From JAFARZ01 sp035651595 (GTDB lineage: Bacteria > Actinomycetota > Actinomycetes > Streptosporangiales > Streptosporangiaceae), in assembly GCA_035651595.1 (NCBI GenBank), contig DASRFJ010000138.1:1-64000 (forward strand): 64,000 nucleotides of DNA. The letters run 5' to 3'. The position numbers were made by a program, and so were the translations under genes. The notes under the pieces were generated by a model. It was not told where the DNA came from. It searched no databases and saw nothing but the letters and a program-made list of their open reading frames with translations. Shown piece by piece: positions 50,651 to 59,849 of the stretch; positions within the stretch are counted from its first letter, which is position 1; each line of letters opens with the position of its first letter.

Positions 50651-52177
50651 TCAACACTTCGTGAACAAACAGCTACGATGCGTGCGATAATGGCACGCGG
50701 TTCGTAACTCCTTGGTACGGGCTGCTGCCAGCTTCGGCGGCAGCAGCCCGGAGGCTCTCAGCCCCGCGGATACGGACCCGGAATGTCTCACTCCGGAGTT
50801 TCTCCGCCCGTGGTCCCGCCGCCGAGCGGCCGTCAGCCTCGGGCTCTTGAGCGCGAAGCTCGCGAACCGGCCAGGACCGCCGGCCGCCGCGCCGGCCATC
50901 GCCGTCTCGGCCCCGGCGCCCACGCCAGCCACCTCTGGGGCGGGCGTGTGCGTACCGCCGGAGCCAGCGCCGGGCCCGTCCTCGGACGACGAGGCGCGCG
51001 AGGGCGCCTGCCTGGTCAGCGCCAGCCAGCCGATCAGCCCGATCGGATACACGAAGTAGCCGTACCTGGTGGCCGGGGCCAGCGTGAACATGACCGCGAG
51101 GCCGAGCGCGATGCGCAGCGCGACGGCGCGCGTATCGGCCGGCGGTCGCACGATCAGCGACACCGCGAAGCCGATCCCGGCGACGAGCAGCAATCCGACC
51201 GCCGCCCAGTGCCCGGCGGACCCTGTCTCGGCCAGCAGGTGCCCGGGCAGCGGACTCGCGGCCGGAGTCTTGTGCCTGGTCAGGCCCAGCGGGAACAGCA
51301 CCGTGTTCTGGAGGAACGCCGGCGGGTCGACGATCGCGGCGGGTGCCATCAGCACGCTGAGCCCGCCCGCGAGCAGGATCGCGATGCCGACGATCCGCCA
51401 TGCGGCGCGTGCCCCGTCACGGGTAGCCAGCAGTGCGGCCACGATCGGCACGGCCGGCCAGGCGGTGGCCTTCATCGCGGATGCCACGCCGAGCGTGACC
51501 CCGGCCCACATCGCCCGCCGTCCCGGCCGCGCCGCCAGCGCGAGCGTGACCAGCAGCAACGCGATGACCGGCGGGTCGGTAATGCCGACCGCCAGCGGGA
51601 ACGCGATGACCGGGGACGACGCGGCGAACACCGTGGAGAGCGCCACGTTGCGCGAGCAGGAGGTGCAGCTCAGATGCGGTGCGGCAAGCCAGAAGGCGGC
51701 CGCGATCAGCGCGACCGACATCAGCGTCATCCAGATCCGGGGGTCGGCCAGCAGTCCGGTGGCGCCCAGCGCCTTGGGCAGGCCGAAGATCGCCATGAAC
51801 GGCATGTAGGGGTTGTACTGATCCCAGTTGGATAGCGAGCCCGGCGCGAGGTACGGAGTGCCGTGCTGCAGCAGCAGCTTGGCCGCCTGGGAGATGACCG
51901 TCACTTCGGCGGTCGGCTGGACTTTGTCGACGAGCCAGATGAGCGGCGCCGCGAGGGCTCCGCCAACGGACACTAGCAAGGGCACGATCAGCGGGACTCT
52001 GGTGCGGCGCGTCAGCAGCAGTAGCAGCGTGGTAACCCCGTAGGCCACCGCCGCCCAGATCGCCCACGTCTGGTCTGCGCCCCCCGTGTAAATCGCGAGC
52101 AGGGTCGCGTACGCGGCGAAAGCGCCGCTCGCGGCCAGCGCGCGGTTCCGGCTCAGCCAATGCTCGTGGACTGACAT
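50651..52177 (-). CDS. Multi-pass membrane glycosyltransferase-like protein (GT87-type)
   Basis: The 508-residue protein has about ten membrane segments and, after the second pair, a loop LLQHGTPYLAPGSLSNWDQY with Tyr and Asp as in polyprenol-phosphate sugar transferases. Other marks are NPYMPFMAIFGLPKAL and FPLAVGITDPPVIALLLVT. The tail (about 395-508) is Ala/Gly/Arg-rich. I chose ATG 52177 (SVHEHWLSRN); the frame is open to 52210. The donor and acceptor are unknown. The AT-rich 150 bp upstream is likely its promoter. Confidence 0.65.
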   Translation of the reverse strand: MSVHEHWLSRNRALAASGAFAAYATLLAIYTGGADQTWAIWAAVAYGVTTLLLLLTRRTRVPLIVPLLVSVGGALAAPLIWLVDKVQPTAEVTVISQAAKLLLQHGTPYLAPGSLSNWDQYNPYMPFMAIFGLPKALGATGLLADPRIWMTLMSVALIAAAFWLAAPHLSCTSCSRNVALSTVFAASSPVIAFPLAVGITDPPVIALLLVTLALAARPGRRAMWAGVTLGVASAMKATAWPAVPIVAALLATRDGARAAWRIVGIAILLAGGLSVLMAPAAIVDPPAFLQNTVLFPLGLTRHKTPAASPLPGHLLAETGSAGHWAAVGLLLVAGIGFAVSLIVRPPADTRAVALRIALGLAVMFTLAPATRYGYFVYPIGLIGWLALTRQAPSRASSSEDGPGAGSGGTHTPAPEVAGVGAGAETAMAGAAAGGPGRFASFALKSPRLTAARRRDHGRRNSGVRHSGSVSAGLRASGLLPPKLAAARTKELRTACHYRTHRSCLFTKC

Positions 52178-52366
52178 AGTTTCTTCGTTAGTTACCTGCG
52201 TGTGTTCCACTGTGCCGGTACCCGCCCGTCAGCTGATTAACCCGTCTGCGTCTATTTATCTATATCCATAGGTAAGCCAATAGAACTGCCCCCGGAAGCA
52301 GGTAAAATCAGCCTATCACCAGGTATTTCCCAGCGGCGGGTCGGGAAGCCCTGAACGCGATGTGAC

Positions 52367-53041
52367 TTATGGCAGCTTCCAGTCGACGGGTTCGGCGCCG
52401 GACTGTTCGAGCAACTGATTCGCCCTGGAGAACGGGCGGGAACCAAAAAATCCGCTACTTGCCGAATACGGACTCGGGTGGGCGGATTCGATGCACGGCA
52501 CGCCGTCCAGCAGCGGCACCAGCGTCCGCGCGTCCCGGCCCCAGAGGATCGCGACCAGCGGCCCGCCGCGTGCCGCGAGCGCGCGGATGGCCTGCTCGGT
52601 TACCTCCTCCCAGCCCTTGGCGCGGTGCGAGCCCGGCTGCTTCGGCGCGACCGTGAGCACCCTGTTGAGCAGCAGCACGCCGCGCTCGGTCCACGGCGTC
52701 AGGTCGCCATTGGACGGCATCGGGTAGCCGAGGTCTTCGGCGTACTCGGTGAAGATGTTGACCAGGCTGGGCGGCAACCGCCGCACCTCGGGCGCCACCG
52801 AGAAGCTCAGCCCGACCGGGTGCCCGGGCGTCGGATACGGGTCCTGTCCGACGATGAGGACTCGGACGTCGGCCATCGGCTGCTTGAACGCGCGCAGCAC
52901 GTTCTCCCCGGCCGGCAGGTACCGGCGTCCGGCGGCGATCTCGTTCCGCAGGAACTCGCCCATCGCCGCGACCCGCCCCGCCACCGGCTCCAGCGCGTCC
53001 GCCCAATCGGGGTCGATGATGTTCCGCAACGGCTCCGCCAT
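52367..53041 (-). CDS. ung: Uracil-DNA glycosylase Ung (family 1)
   Basis: The 224-residue protein has the water-activating loop GQDPYPTPGHPVGLSFSV (Asp), the uracil-binding LLLNRVLTV and the minor-groove loop HPSPYSASSGFFGSRPFS with catalytic His. It removes uracil from DNA. The start ATG 53041 gives the length typical of actinobacterial Ung; the open frame beyond it is not conserved. A 300-bp repeat-bearing gap lies upstream. Confidence 0.95.
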   Translation of the reverse strand: MAEPLRNIIDPDWADALEPVAGRVAAMGEFLRNEIAAGRRYLPAGENVLRAFKQPMADVRVLIVGQDPYPTPGHPVGLSFSVAPEVRRLPPSLVNIFTEYAEDLGYPMPSNGDLTPWTERGVLLLNRVLTVAPKQPGSHRAKGWEEVTEQAIRALAARGGPLVAILWGRDARTLVPLLDGVPCIESAHPSPYSASSGFFGSRPFSRANQLLEQSGAEPVDWKLP

Positions 53042-53344
53042 GGGCCGTAACTCTAGACCCGTCCGCCCAACTTCCGAAGGACAATGGCGCCCGTTGCGCC
53101 ACCCGCACCCGCCACCTGTCCCGGGCATGTAGGGCTACAGCCGTCTTGTTACCCGAACGGCGGGGTGCGTATGGTGATATATCCGGATTCGCTACTCGCC
53201 GAACGGGTAACAAGACACGCGTAGTGTTATCGGGCGCGCGGTGCGGGGGCGCGGGGGCGACAAACCGGGCGGACGGGCGGGCTCCCTGGTGGGCGCAGGC
53301 GGGCTCCGTGGCGGGGCGGGCTCCCGGGGCGCGGTCATGAGCTC
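53042..53344. other. Gap with a spaced palindrome
   Basis: The 303 bp upstream of ung carry a spaced 13-bp inverted repeat (53143-53216) with an AT-rich centre. Nothing else is recognised. Confidence 0.5.
53143..53216. repeat. Spaced 13-bp inverted repeat
   Basis: GTCTTGTTACCCG (53143-53155) is matched perfectly by CGGGTAACAAGAC (53204-53216), 48 bp apart; the pairing continues imperfectly inside through GGCG/CGCC. The centre is TA-rich (GATATATCCGGATTCG). It may be a small mobile element or the promoter/operator region of ung. Confidence 0.5.
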
Positions 53345-54067
53345 CTAGCGGGCGGAGGTGGCGGCGGTTAGGGTGTCGGCGTCGTGGGGGGCGGCGCATC
53401 GCTGGTCGTTGTTGAAGTAGGCGTACACGGGGCGGTCCGCCGGCCAGGTGTCCGCCAAGCGGGCGGCCCAGGCGTCGAGCGTGCGCCGCGCGTAGCGCGG
53501 CCAGGGCGTGCCGTCGCCCTCGTGCAGGCGGAGGTAACCCCAGTCCGTGGTCCGCCACAGCGGGGTAAGCGCCGAGCCCTGCCGGTCCGCCCAGCACAGC
53601 GCCGCGTTCCGCGCGGTCAGCACCTCCCGCACCCGGTCCGTCCACCAGGACGAATGCCGCGGCTCGACCGCTACCCGGATCGATGGCGGAAAGCAGGCCA
53701 GGCACTCGTCCAGCAAAGCGGGTTCGGCGCGCAGGGTGGGCGGCAGCTGGAGCAGCACGGGTCCGAGCCGGTCGCCGAGCCCGGCCGCGGCCTCGAGCAG
53801 CCGGCGCACCGGCTCGGCCGGGTCCTTGAGCCTGCGGATGTGGGTGAGGTAGCGGCTGGCCTTCACGGTCATCTCGAAGCCGTCCGGCACCCGGTTGCGC
53901 CAGCTCTCGAACGCCGCCCGGTCGGGCAGCCGGTAAAAGGTGCCGTTGTTCTCCACGGTGCCGAAGTGCGCGGCATAGTGCTCCAGCCACAGCCGCTGCG
54001 GAACGCCCAGCGGGTAGAAGTCGCCGCGCCAGTCCTTGTACTGCCAGCCGGACGTGCCGATATTCAC
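53345..54067 (-). CDS. DUF72 domain protein (YecE-like)
   Basis: The 240-residue TIM-barrel-like protein opens with NIGTSGWQYKDWRGDFYP and continues with FGTVENNGTFYRLP, FEMTVKASRYLTHIRRL, LLQLPPTLR and VAVEPRHSSWW, then VYAYFNNDQRCAA at the end. These are the DUF72/YecE marks; relatives were linked to DNA or metal metabolism without a proven activity. GTG 54067 overlaps the stop of the upstream RDD gene (GTGA), so they are cotranscribed. Confidence 0.88.
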   Translation of the reverse strand: MNIGTSGWQYKDWRGDFYPLGVPQRLWLEHYAAHFGTVENNGTFYRLPDRAAFESWRNRVPDGFEMTVKASRYLTHIRRLKDPAEPVRRLLEAAAGLGDRLGPVLLQLPPTLRAEPALLDECLACFPPSIRVAVEPRHSSWWTDRVREVLTARNAALCWADRQGSALTPLWRTTDWGYLRLHEGDGTPWPRYARRTLDAWAARLADTWPADRPVYAYFNNDQRCAAPHDADTLTAATSAR

Positions 54068-54798
54068 GCTCGTTCGGCCCTCGCGCGGCGTTCGGCGAGC
54101 ACGGCGGCCAGGTACTCAGGGGCCGAGGTGCCCGGCGGGGGCGGCGGCGATACCAGGGCGGCGACCTTGGTCGCGAGCCGCTCGCCGAGTTCGTAGCGGG
54201 CCTGCGGGCTGAGTTCCCAGAAGCGGCCCAGGTAACTGCGGGCCGAGTTCGCGACCGCGTCGGGCAGCGCGGACAGCTCGAGCGTGCCGGCCCAGCCGGC
54301 CAGCGAAGGCGGCATCGGCGCGGGCGGCAGCGCCGCCGAGCGCAGCCGCTCCTGAATCACGTACGTCCCGGCGAACAGGTCGCCGAGCCGCTTGCCCTTG
54401 GCGGACAGCAGCGAGGTGATCAGCGCGGGCGCGCCGGACAGCGCCCAGATCTCCACGACCGCGGCGAGCCCGCGGACCAGGGCCTGGCGGAAGCGCTCCG
54501 GGCCGCCGTCGTCGCCCACCACCCGCAATCCCATGGCGAGCTTGCCGAGCGACTTGCCCCGGCTGAGCGTCTCGAGGGTCACCGGGTAGCCGACCAGTAC
54601 GCCGACGAGGACGGCGACCAGGATCGCCGAGCCGGACGCTTCGTTCAGGTGCACCGACGCGGCGGCCAGACAGCCGACCGCGATGCCGAACAGCGCGCCC
54701 TGCACCGCGATGTCGATGAAGATCGCGGCCATCCTGTTGGGGAACCGGGCGATGGGCACTTCGATGACGACGGCTTCGCCGCTGACCAGTTCGCCCAC
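54064..54798 (-). CDS. RDD family membrane protein
   Basis: The 244-residue protein has an N-terminal RDD domain: PNRMAAIFIDIAVQGALFGI (the RDD-type first helix with Arg and Asp), GYPVTLETLSRGKSLGKLAM and GKRLGDLFAGTYVIQER, with four membrane segments. The C-terminal third (about 170-244) is cytoplasmic and basic. RDD proteins may transport ions or organise membrane complexes. It is divergent from the SpoIIM-like gene, 22 bp apart, as in other actinobacteria. Confidence 0.88.
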   Translation of the reverse strand: MGELVSGEAVVIEVPIARFPNRMAAIFIDIAVQGALFGIAVGCLAAASVHLNEASGSAILVAVLVGVLVGYPVTLETLSRGKSLGKLAMGLRVVGDDGGPERFRQALVRGLAAVVEIWALSGAPALITSLLSAKGKRLGDLFAGTYVIQERLRSAALPPAPMPPSLAGWAGTLELSALPDAVANSARSYLGRFWELSPQARYELGERLATKVAALVSPPPPPGTSAPEYLAAVLAERRARAERA

Positions 54799-54820
54799 CT
54801 CGTCACGCTACCCTGCCCAC

Positions 54821-57064
54821 GTGGACGCTGACATCTTCGTCGCCGAGCACCGGGCCGAATGGGCCAGGCTCGACGAGCTGGTGCGCCGCCGCCGGCTGTC
54901 CGGCGCCGAGATCGACGAGCTGGTACGGCTCTACCAGCGGGCCGGCACCCACCTGTCCGCGGTGCGCTCGATGAGCGGCAGCGGCGACTCGGTCCTGGTC
55001 GCCGAGCTGTCCAGCCGGGTGGCGCGGGCGCGGAGCGCGGTGACCGGCGCGCACGTCCCCGCCTGGCGGCAGCTCGCGACGTTCGCGACAGTAGGCTTCC
55101 CGGCCGCCGCGTGGCGGGCCCGCTGGTGGTGGCTCGGCGCGTCCGTGGGCTCGATCGCCGTGGCGGTCCTGGCCGGCGCCTGGATCGCCCGGTCCGCGGC
55201 GGTGCAGGCCAGCCTGCTGCCGCCGGCCCAGGCCAGGGACCTGGTCCAGCACGAGTTCCGCGACTACTACTCCCAGTACGCGGCCACCTCGTTCGCCGCC
55301 AAGGTGTGGACCAACAACGCGTGGGTGGCCGCGCAGGCGCTGATCTTCGGCATCCTGCTAGGCATCCCGACCGTGTTCGTGCTGCTGGGGAACGCGCTGA
55401 ACGGGGGCGTGGACGCCGGCTTCATGATCGCGCACGGGCGCGGCACCGAATTCTGGGCGCTGATCCTGCCGCACGGCATGCTGGAGCTGACCGCCGTGTT
55501 CCTCGCCGCCGCGGCCGGGCTGCGGCTCGGCTGGACGATCATCGACCCGGGGCCCCGGCCCCGGTCCGCGGCCCTCGCTCAAGAAGGCAGGTCCACGATC
55601 ACGATCACCCTCGGCCTGATCGTGGTGCTGGCGGTATCCGGGGTCATCGAGGCATTCGTCACCCCGTCGCCGCTGCCGACGTGGGCGAGAATCGGGATAG
55701 GGGCCGTCGCGGAAATGTCGTTCTGCGCATATGTCGTGTTCTTCGGTCGCCGCGCGGTCAGGGGCGGGGAGACAGGTGATATCGACGAGGCGCCTGACAC
55801 TCTCCCCGTGGCCGCGTTACAACCGGCCGGCCGCCTTGAGGTCCAGGTAGGCGTCGGCGAGGGCCGAGGGGAGGCGGGCCGGCGGGGCGTCGACCACGGT
55901 CACGCCGCGCTGGCGGAGCCGCGCGGCCATGGCGGCCCGCTCGGCGCGCGCCCGTTCCGCCGCGGCCGCGGCGTACACGGCGGCCGCGTCCCCGCGGCCG
56001 GCGGCCAGTTTGTCCAGCCGCGGGTCGGCCACCGCGCCGAGCAGCAGCACGTGGCGCGAGGCGAGCAGCGGAAGGTGCCGGAGCAGGCCCTCGGCGAGGG
56101 CGGCCGGGTTGAGGTCGGTGAGCAGGACCACGAGGCAGCGCTGCCTCGTGTGCGCCAGGATCGCGCTGGTCATCGCGGCGCTGTCGGACTCGATCAGCTC
56201 GGCGTCCAGCGGCGCCATCGCGTCGGTGAACGCGCGCAGCACGTCCGTGCGCGGTGCCGCCATCACGCGGGCGCGGATCCGCCGGTCGAAGGCCAGCAGG
56301 TCGATCCGGTCGCCGGCGTTGGCGGCGAGCGCGGCGAGCAGCAGCGCGGCGTCCATCGAGGTGTCCAGCCGCGGCTCGTCCCCGACCCGGCCGGCCGAGG
56401 TCCGGCCCGTGTCCAGCACGACCAGGATGCGGCGGTCCCGCTCCGGCCGCCAGGTACGGACCAGCACCTCGCGGCGGCGGGCGGTGCCGCGCCAGTCGAT
56501 CGAGCGCACGTCGTCGCCCGGCACGTACTCGCGGAGCGAGTCGAACTCGCTGCCCTGGCCGCGGATCAGCGACCGGTGCATGCCGTCCAGCTCGCGCAGC
56601 CGCGACAGCTTCTCCGGCAGGTGCCTGCGGCTACGGAACGGCGGCAGCGCGCGGACTGTCCATGGCACCGCGCGTTTGCGCTGGCGAGCGGCGATATTAC
56701 CAGGCCCGAACGACCTAACTGTTACCTCCGCGGCCGTCCGGTCGCCACGACGGGTTGGCGTGAGCTCGGTGGTGATGGTCCGCTGGCCGTGGCTCGGGAT
56801 GTCTATGGTGGCGTGGTGCGGGGTGGCGCCGGTGCTTGGCGGCCAGGCATCGCGGACCACGGCGCGGAGCGGCCGTGGGCTGGGGTTCGCGATCGTGAGC
56901 GTGACCGCGGCGGTCTCGCCGAGGCGGACCCTGGTGTCGCCGTCCCGGGTCATGACCAGCGGGCGTACCGGGGCGGCCATCCAGAGGTCTGCGGCGATCG
57001 CGAGAGCCAGGACGGCCGCCGTCGCGAGCACGGCGAGCCAGCTGCGGAACGCCAGCACGACTAG
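54821..57064 (+). CDS. SpoIIM (stage II sporulation M-like) membrane protein with runaway reading frame
   Basis: Residues 1-320 are a SpoIIM/DUF95 protein: EHRAEWARLDELVRRRRLSG, YQRAGTHLSAVRS, FRDYYSQYAATSFAAKVWTN, NAWVAAQALIFGILLGIP and FWALILPHGMLELTAVFLAA, with about six membrane segments. Normal homologues stop soon after RRAVRGGETGD (near 55790). Here no stop occurs until 57064, giving 747 residues, and the last 420 are Arg/Gly/His-rich and antisense to the DUF58 gene. One indel near 55785 would give TGA at once. Start GTG 54821. The tail is probably not a functional domain; homology ends near 55800. Confidence 0.7.
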   Translation: MDADIFVAEHRAEWARLDELVRRRRLSGAEIDELVRLYQRAGTHLSAVRSMSGSGDSVLVAELSSRVARARSAVTGAHVPAWRQLATFATVGFPAAAWRARWWWLGASVGSIAVAVLAGAWIARSAAVQASLLPPAQARDLVQHEFRDYYSQYAATSFAAKVWTNNAWVAAQALIFGILLGIPTVFVLLGNALNGGVDAGFMIAHGRGTEFWALILPHGMLELTAVFLAAAAGLRLGWTIIDPGPRPRSAALAQEGRSTITITLGLIVVLAVSGVIEAFVTPSPLPTWARIGIGAVAEMSFCAYVVFFGRRAVRGGETGDIDEAPDTLPVAALQPAGRLEVQVGVGEGRGEAGRRGVDHGHAALAEPRGHGGPLGARPFRRGRGVHGGRVPAAGGQFVQPRVGHRAEQQHVARGEQRKVPEQALGEGGRVEVGEQDHEAALPRVRQDRAGHRGAVGLDQLGVQRRHRVGERAQHVRARCRHHAGADPPVEGQQVDPVAGVGGERGEQQRGVHRGVQPRLVPDPAGRGPARVQHDQDAAVPLRPPGTDQHLAAAGGAAPVDRAHVVARHVLAERVELAALAADQRPVHAVQLAQPRQLLRQVPAATERRQRADCPWHRAFALASGDITRPERPNCYLRGRPVATTGWRELGGDGPLAVARDVYGGVVRGGAGAWRPGIADHGAERPWAGVRDRERDRGGLAEADPGVAVPGHDQRAYRGGHPEVCGDRESQDGRRREHGEPAAERQHD

Positions 57065-57109
57065 GACGCCGGCCAGGGCGGCCGCCGCCGCGCGGCCGGT
57101 AAGCGCCAC
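55817..57109 (-). CDS. DUF58 domain protein of the MoxR operon
   Basis: The 430-residue protein has two N-terminal membrane segments, a beta domain, and a DUF58/von Willebrand-like region: GSEFDSLREYVPGDDVRSID and WRGTARRREVLVRTWRPE, then ILVVLDTGRTSAG (MIDAS-like start). It pairs with the MoxR ATPase directly upstream (6 bp gap), as usual for DUF58. Together they are thought to chaperone or remodel proteins or envelope parts. GTG 57109 is the start. The entire gene lies antisense to the SpoIIM open frame, so some gene callers would drop one of the two. Confidence 0.88.
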   Translation of the reverse strand: MALTGRAAAAALAGVLVVLAFRSWLAVLATAAVLALAIAADLWMAAPVRPLVMTRDGDTRVRLGETAAVTLTIANPSPRPLRAVVRDAWPPSTGATPHHATIDIPSHGQRTITTELTPTRRGDRTAAEVTVRSFGPGNIAARQRKRAVPWTVRALPPFRSRRHLPEKLSRLRELDGMHRSLIRGQGSEFDSLREYVPGDDVRSIDWRGTARRREVLVRTWRPERDRRILVVLDTGRTSAGRVGDEPRLDTSMDAALLLAALAANAGDRIDLLAFDRRIRARVMAAPRTDVLRAFTDAMAPLDAELIESDSAAMTSAILAHTRQRCLVVLLTDLNPAALAEGLLRHLPLLASRHVLLLGAVADPRLDKLAAGRGDAAAVYAAAAAERARAERAAMAARLRQRGVTVVDAPPARLPSALADAYLDLKAAGRL

Positions 57110-57115
57110 CGTTTG

Positions 57116-58071
<956 letters not shown>

Positions 58072-58075
<4 letters not shown>

Positions 58076-59235
58076 CTGGCGCCTGCCTTTCTCTCCAGCG
58101 CGTCGAGCTTATCGGCCAGCGCGACGAGCGCGGCGTCGTTGTCCGGTGCCGGGCCGGTGAGGATCTGCGCGGCGTCCTGGTGCGCGGTGCGTTCGGCGAC
58201 GGTCTCGGGCGTGGCGTCGGGAGGCAGGCCGAGGAGCGGGATCATGCGCTTCATGGTGGCGTCGCGCAGGTGCGCCGCCGCCTGCGCGCGGGCACGTCGT
58301 GCGTGGTAGAGGCGGCCGTGGCCTTCGGTCGTCTCGGCGGCGCGGACGATGGCGGGGAGGCGCTCGGGCACTACCGGGCCGAGGCGGCGCATCCGCCACA
58401 GGGCGAGCAGGACCACGGCGATGCCGAGTTCGGCGGCGATCATGTAGACCGGCTCGGGGATCAGGCTCGTGAAGCTCTGCTGCTGGCTGACCGGTGGCGG
58501 CGTGGCCGGGCTGGACCGCGGGGTGAGCCAGAGGAGGTTCTCACCCTGGAGGAGGTTGAGGGCCAGGGCGGCGTTGCCGCGGCCGGCGAGGTCCTGGTTG
58601 GTGAGCGGAGCGCCGGTGCCGAGGACGGTGACCTCGTGTCCCGCGGTGCGGTAGCTGACCAGGGAGGGATGGCCGTGGACGGGGTAGCACCGCGTGGTTT
58701 GGGCCGGCGCGTGGAACAGGGTGCCGCCCATGTCCGCGTTTCCGGCCGTGGCGGCGGCGGTCAGCGTACAGCCAGGGTTCAAGACCGTGATGCCGGCCTG
58801 TCCGGCGACCGTGAGGCCGGGGGCAAGCGCGTCGAGCGTGGCCTGGTCCGGGCCGACGATGACGAGGCTGGCGGGGCTGGTCGCGAGCGTGTCGAGCTCG
58901 TCGCCGGTCAGCAGCCGCGGGTTCGTCACCAGGATCGTGGTGCTTGCCGTTTTTACCGTTTTCGCCGTTTTCGCCGTGGCTGTCGTGGTGACCCGCGTGC
59001 CGCGTCCGGCCAGGATCGCGGCGAGCGCGTGCCCGCCGTCCGGCCCGGTGTTGCCGGGGTTGAGGTAGCCGCCGGGCACGCCGACCTGGAGCCACGCGAT
59101 CACCACGCCGCCGAGCAGGACGATGCCGGCGAGGCTGGTGGGGAGGCGCCAGGGGTGCCTTCGGCGGGGGTGCCTTCGGCGGGCGCCGCGGGGCGTTGTC
59201 GTCGGGCCTGGGGTCGGCGGGGCCAGGGTTGTCAC
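58072..59235 (-). CDS. DUF4350 membrane protein
   Basis: The 387-residue protein starts with a basic, Pro-rich tail (about 1-30), a membrane segment (LAGIVLLGGVVIAWLQVGV), a beta domain with GGYLNPGNTGPDGGHALAAI, VIVGPDQATLDALAPGL, and a second membrane segment (MIAAELGIAVVLLALWRM) at about 270-290, then a helical tail. The DUF4350 domain covers about 35-240. A Thr/Ala/Lys tandem run (TTTATAKTAKTVKTAST, about 88-104) is unusual. It is coupled to DUF4129 upstream and MoxR downstream. Role unknown. Confidence 0.85.
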
Positions 59236-59849
59236 ACTGGTTCCGGGACCGTCGCGCGGATCGCTGCTTCGAGGTCGCGGAGGCGGCCGGCATTCGCCTG
59301 GGTGCCCGCCCGGCCGCCGTAGCGGACGTCGTCGAACAGCCGGGCGGCCGCGTGCAGCTCGGCGGCGTGCGCCGGCAGCGACTGTCCCGCCTGGACAGCC
59401 AGCTCACCGGCGGTCCGGCCCGGGGCGACCGGGAGGATCGCGCGTTCCTCGAGACCGGTCGCCACGGCCCGAAGGTACTCCTCGATCGCCCCCGAATAGT
59501 TGCCCGCCGCGGCGTGGCGTTCGGCAAGTTCGCGGTGCTCGCGCGCGGTCAGCGCGACCGCGCCGCGAAGCGGGCCGGCCGCGTCCCGCCGGCCAGACCG
59601 TGCCACCGGGCCGATCCGGGCCAGTACCAGCGCCGCGACGATCACCGCGAGCGCGACCAGCGCGACGATGGCCCACCAGCCGCCGGGCACGTCGACGTTC
59701 GCCGAGTTGACCAGCCGGCTGAGCTGGTCGTGCAGCCAGGTCAGGAACGGGGTTCGCGGGTGGTACAGCGTCTTCGCCAGCTCCTGGCGGGCCAGATGCT
59801 GCGCGGCCTGCCGGCTGATCGGCGGACCGGCCGCCGGGGCTGTCACCAT
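59232..59849 (-). CDS. DUF4129 membrane protein
   Basis: The 205-residue protein has an N-terminal helix (SRQAAQHLARQELAKTLYHP), one membrane segment (WAIVALVALAVIVAALVLA) and a C-terminal DUF4129 helical domain (LTAREHRELAERHAAAGNYS, GAIEEYLRAVATGLEERAIL, LFDDVRYGGRAGT). It is next to the DUF4350 gene with a 4-bp overlap. I used ATG 59849, which overlaps the upstream stop; a GTG three bases later is equally possible. The upstream open frame to 59954 is repeat-rich and not conserved. Confidence 0.85.
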   Translation of the reverse strand: MVTAPAAGPPISRQAAQHLARQELAKTLYHPRTPFLTWLHDQLSRLVNSANVDVPGGWWAIVALVALAVIVAALVLARIGPVARSGRRDAAGPLRGAVALTAREHRELAERHAAAGNYSGAIEEYLRAVATGLEERAILPVAPGRTAGELAVQAGQSLPAHAAELHAAARLFDDVRYGGRAGTQANAGRLRDLEAAIRATVPEPV

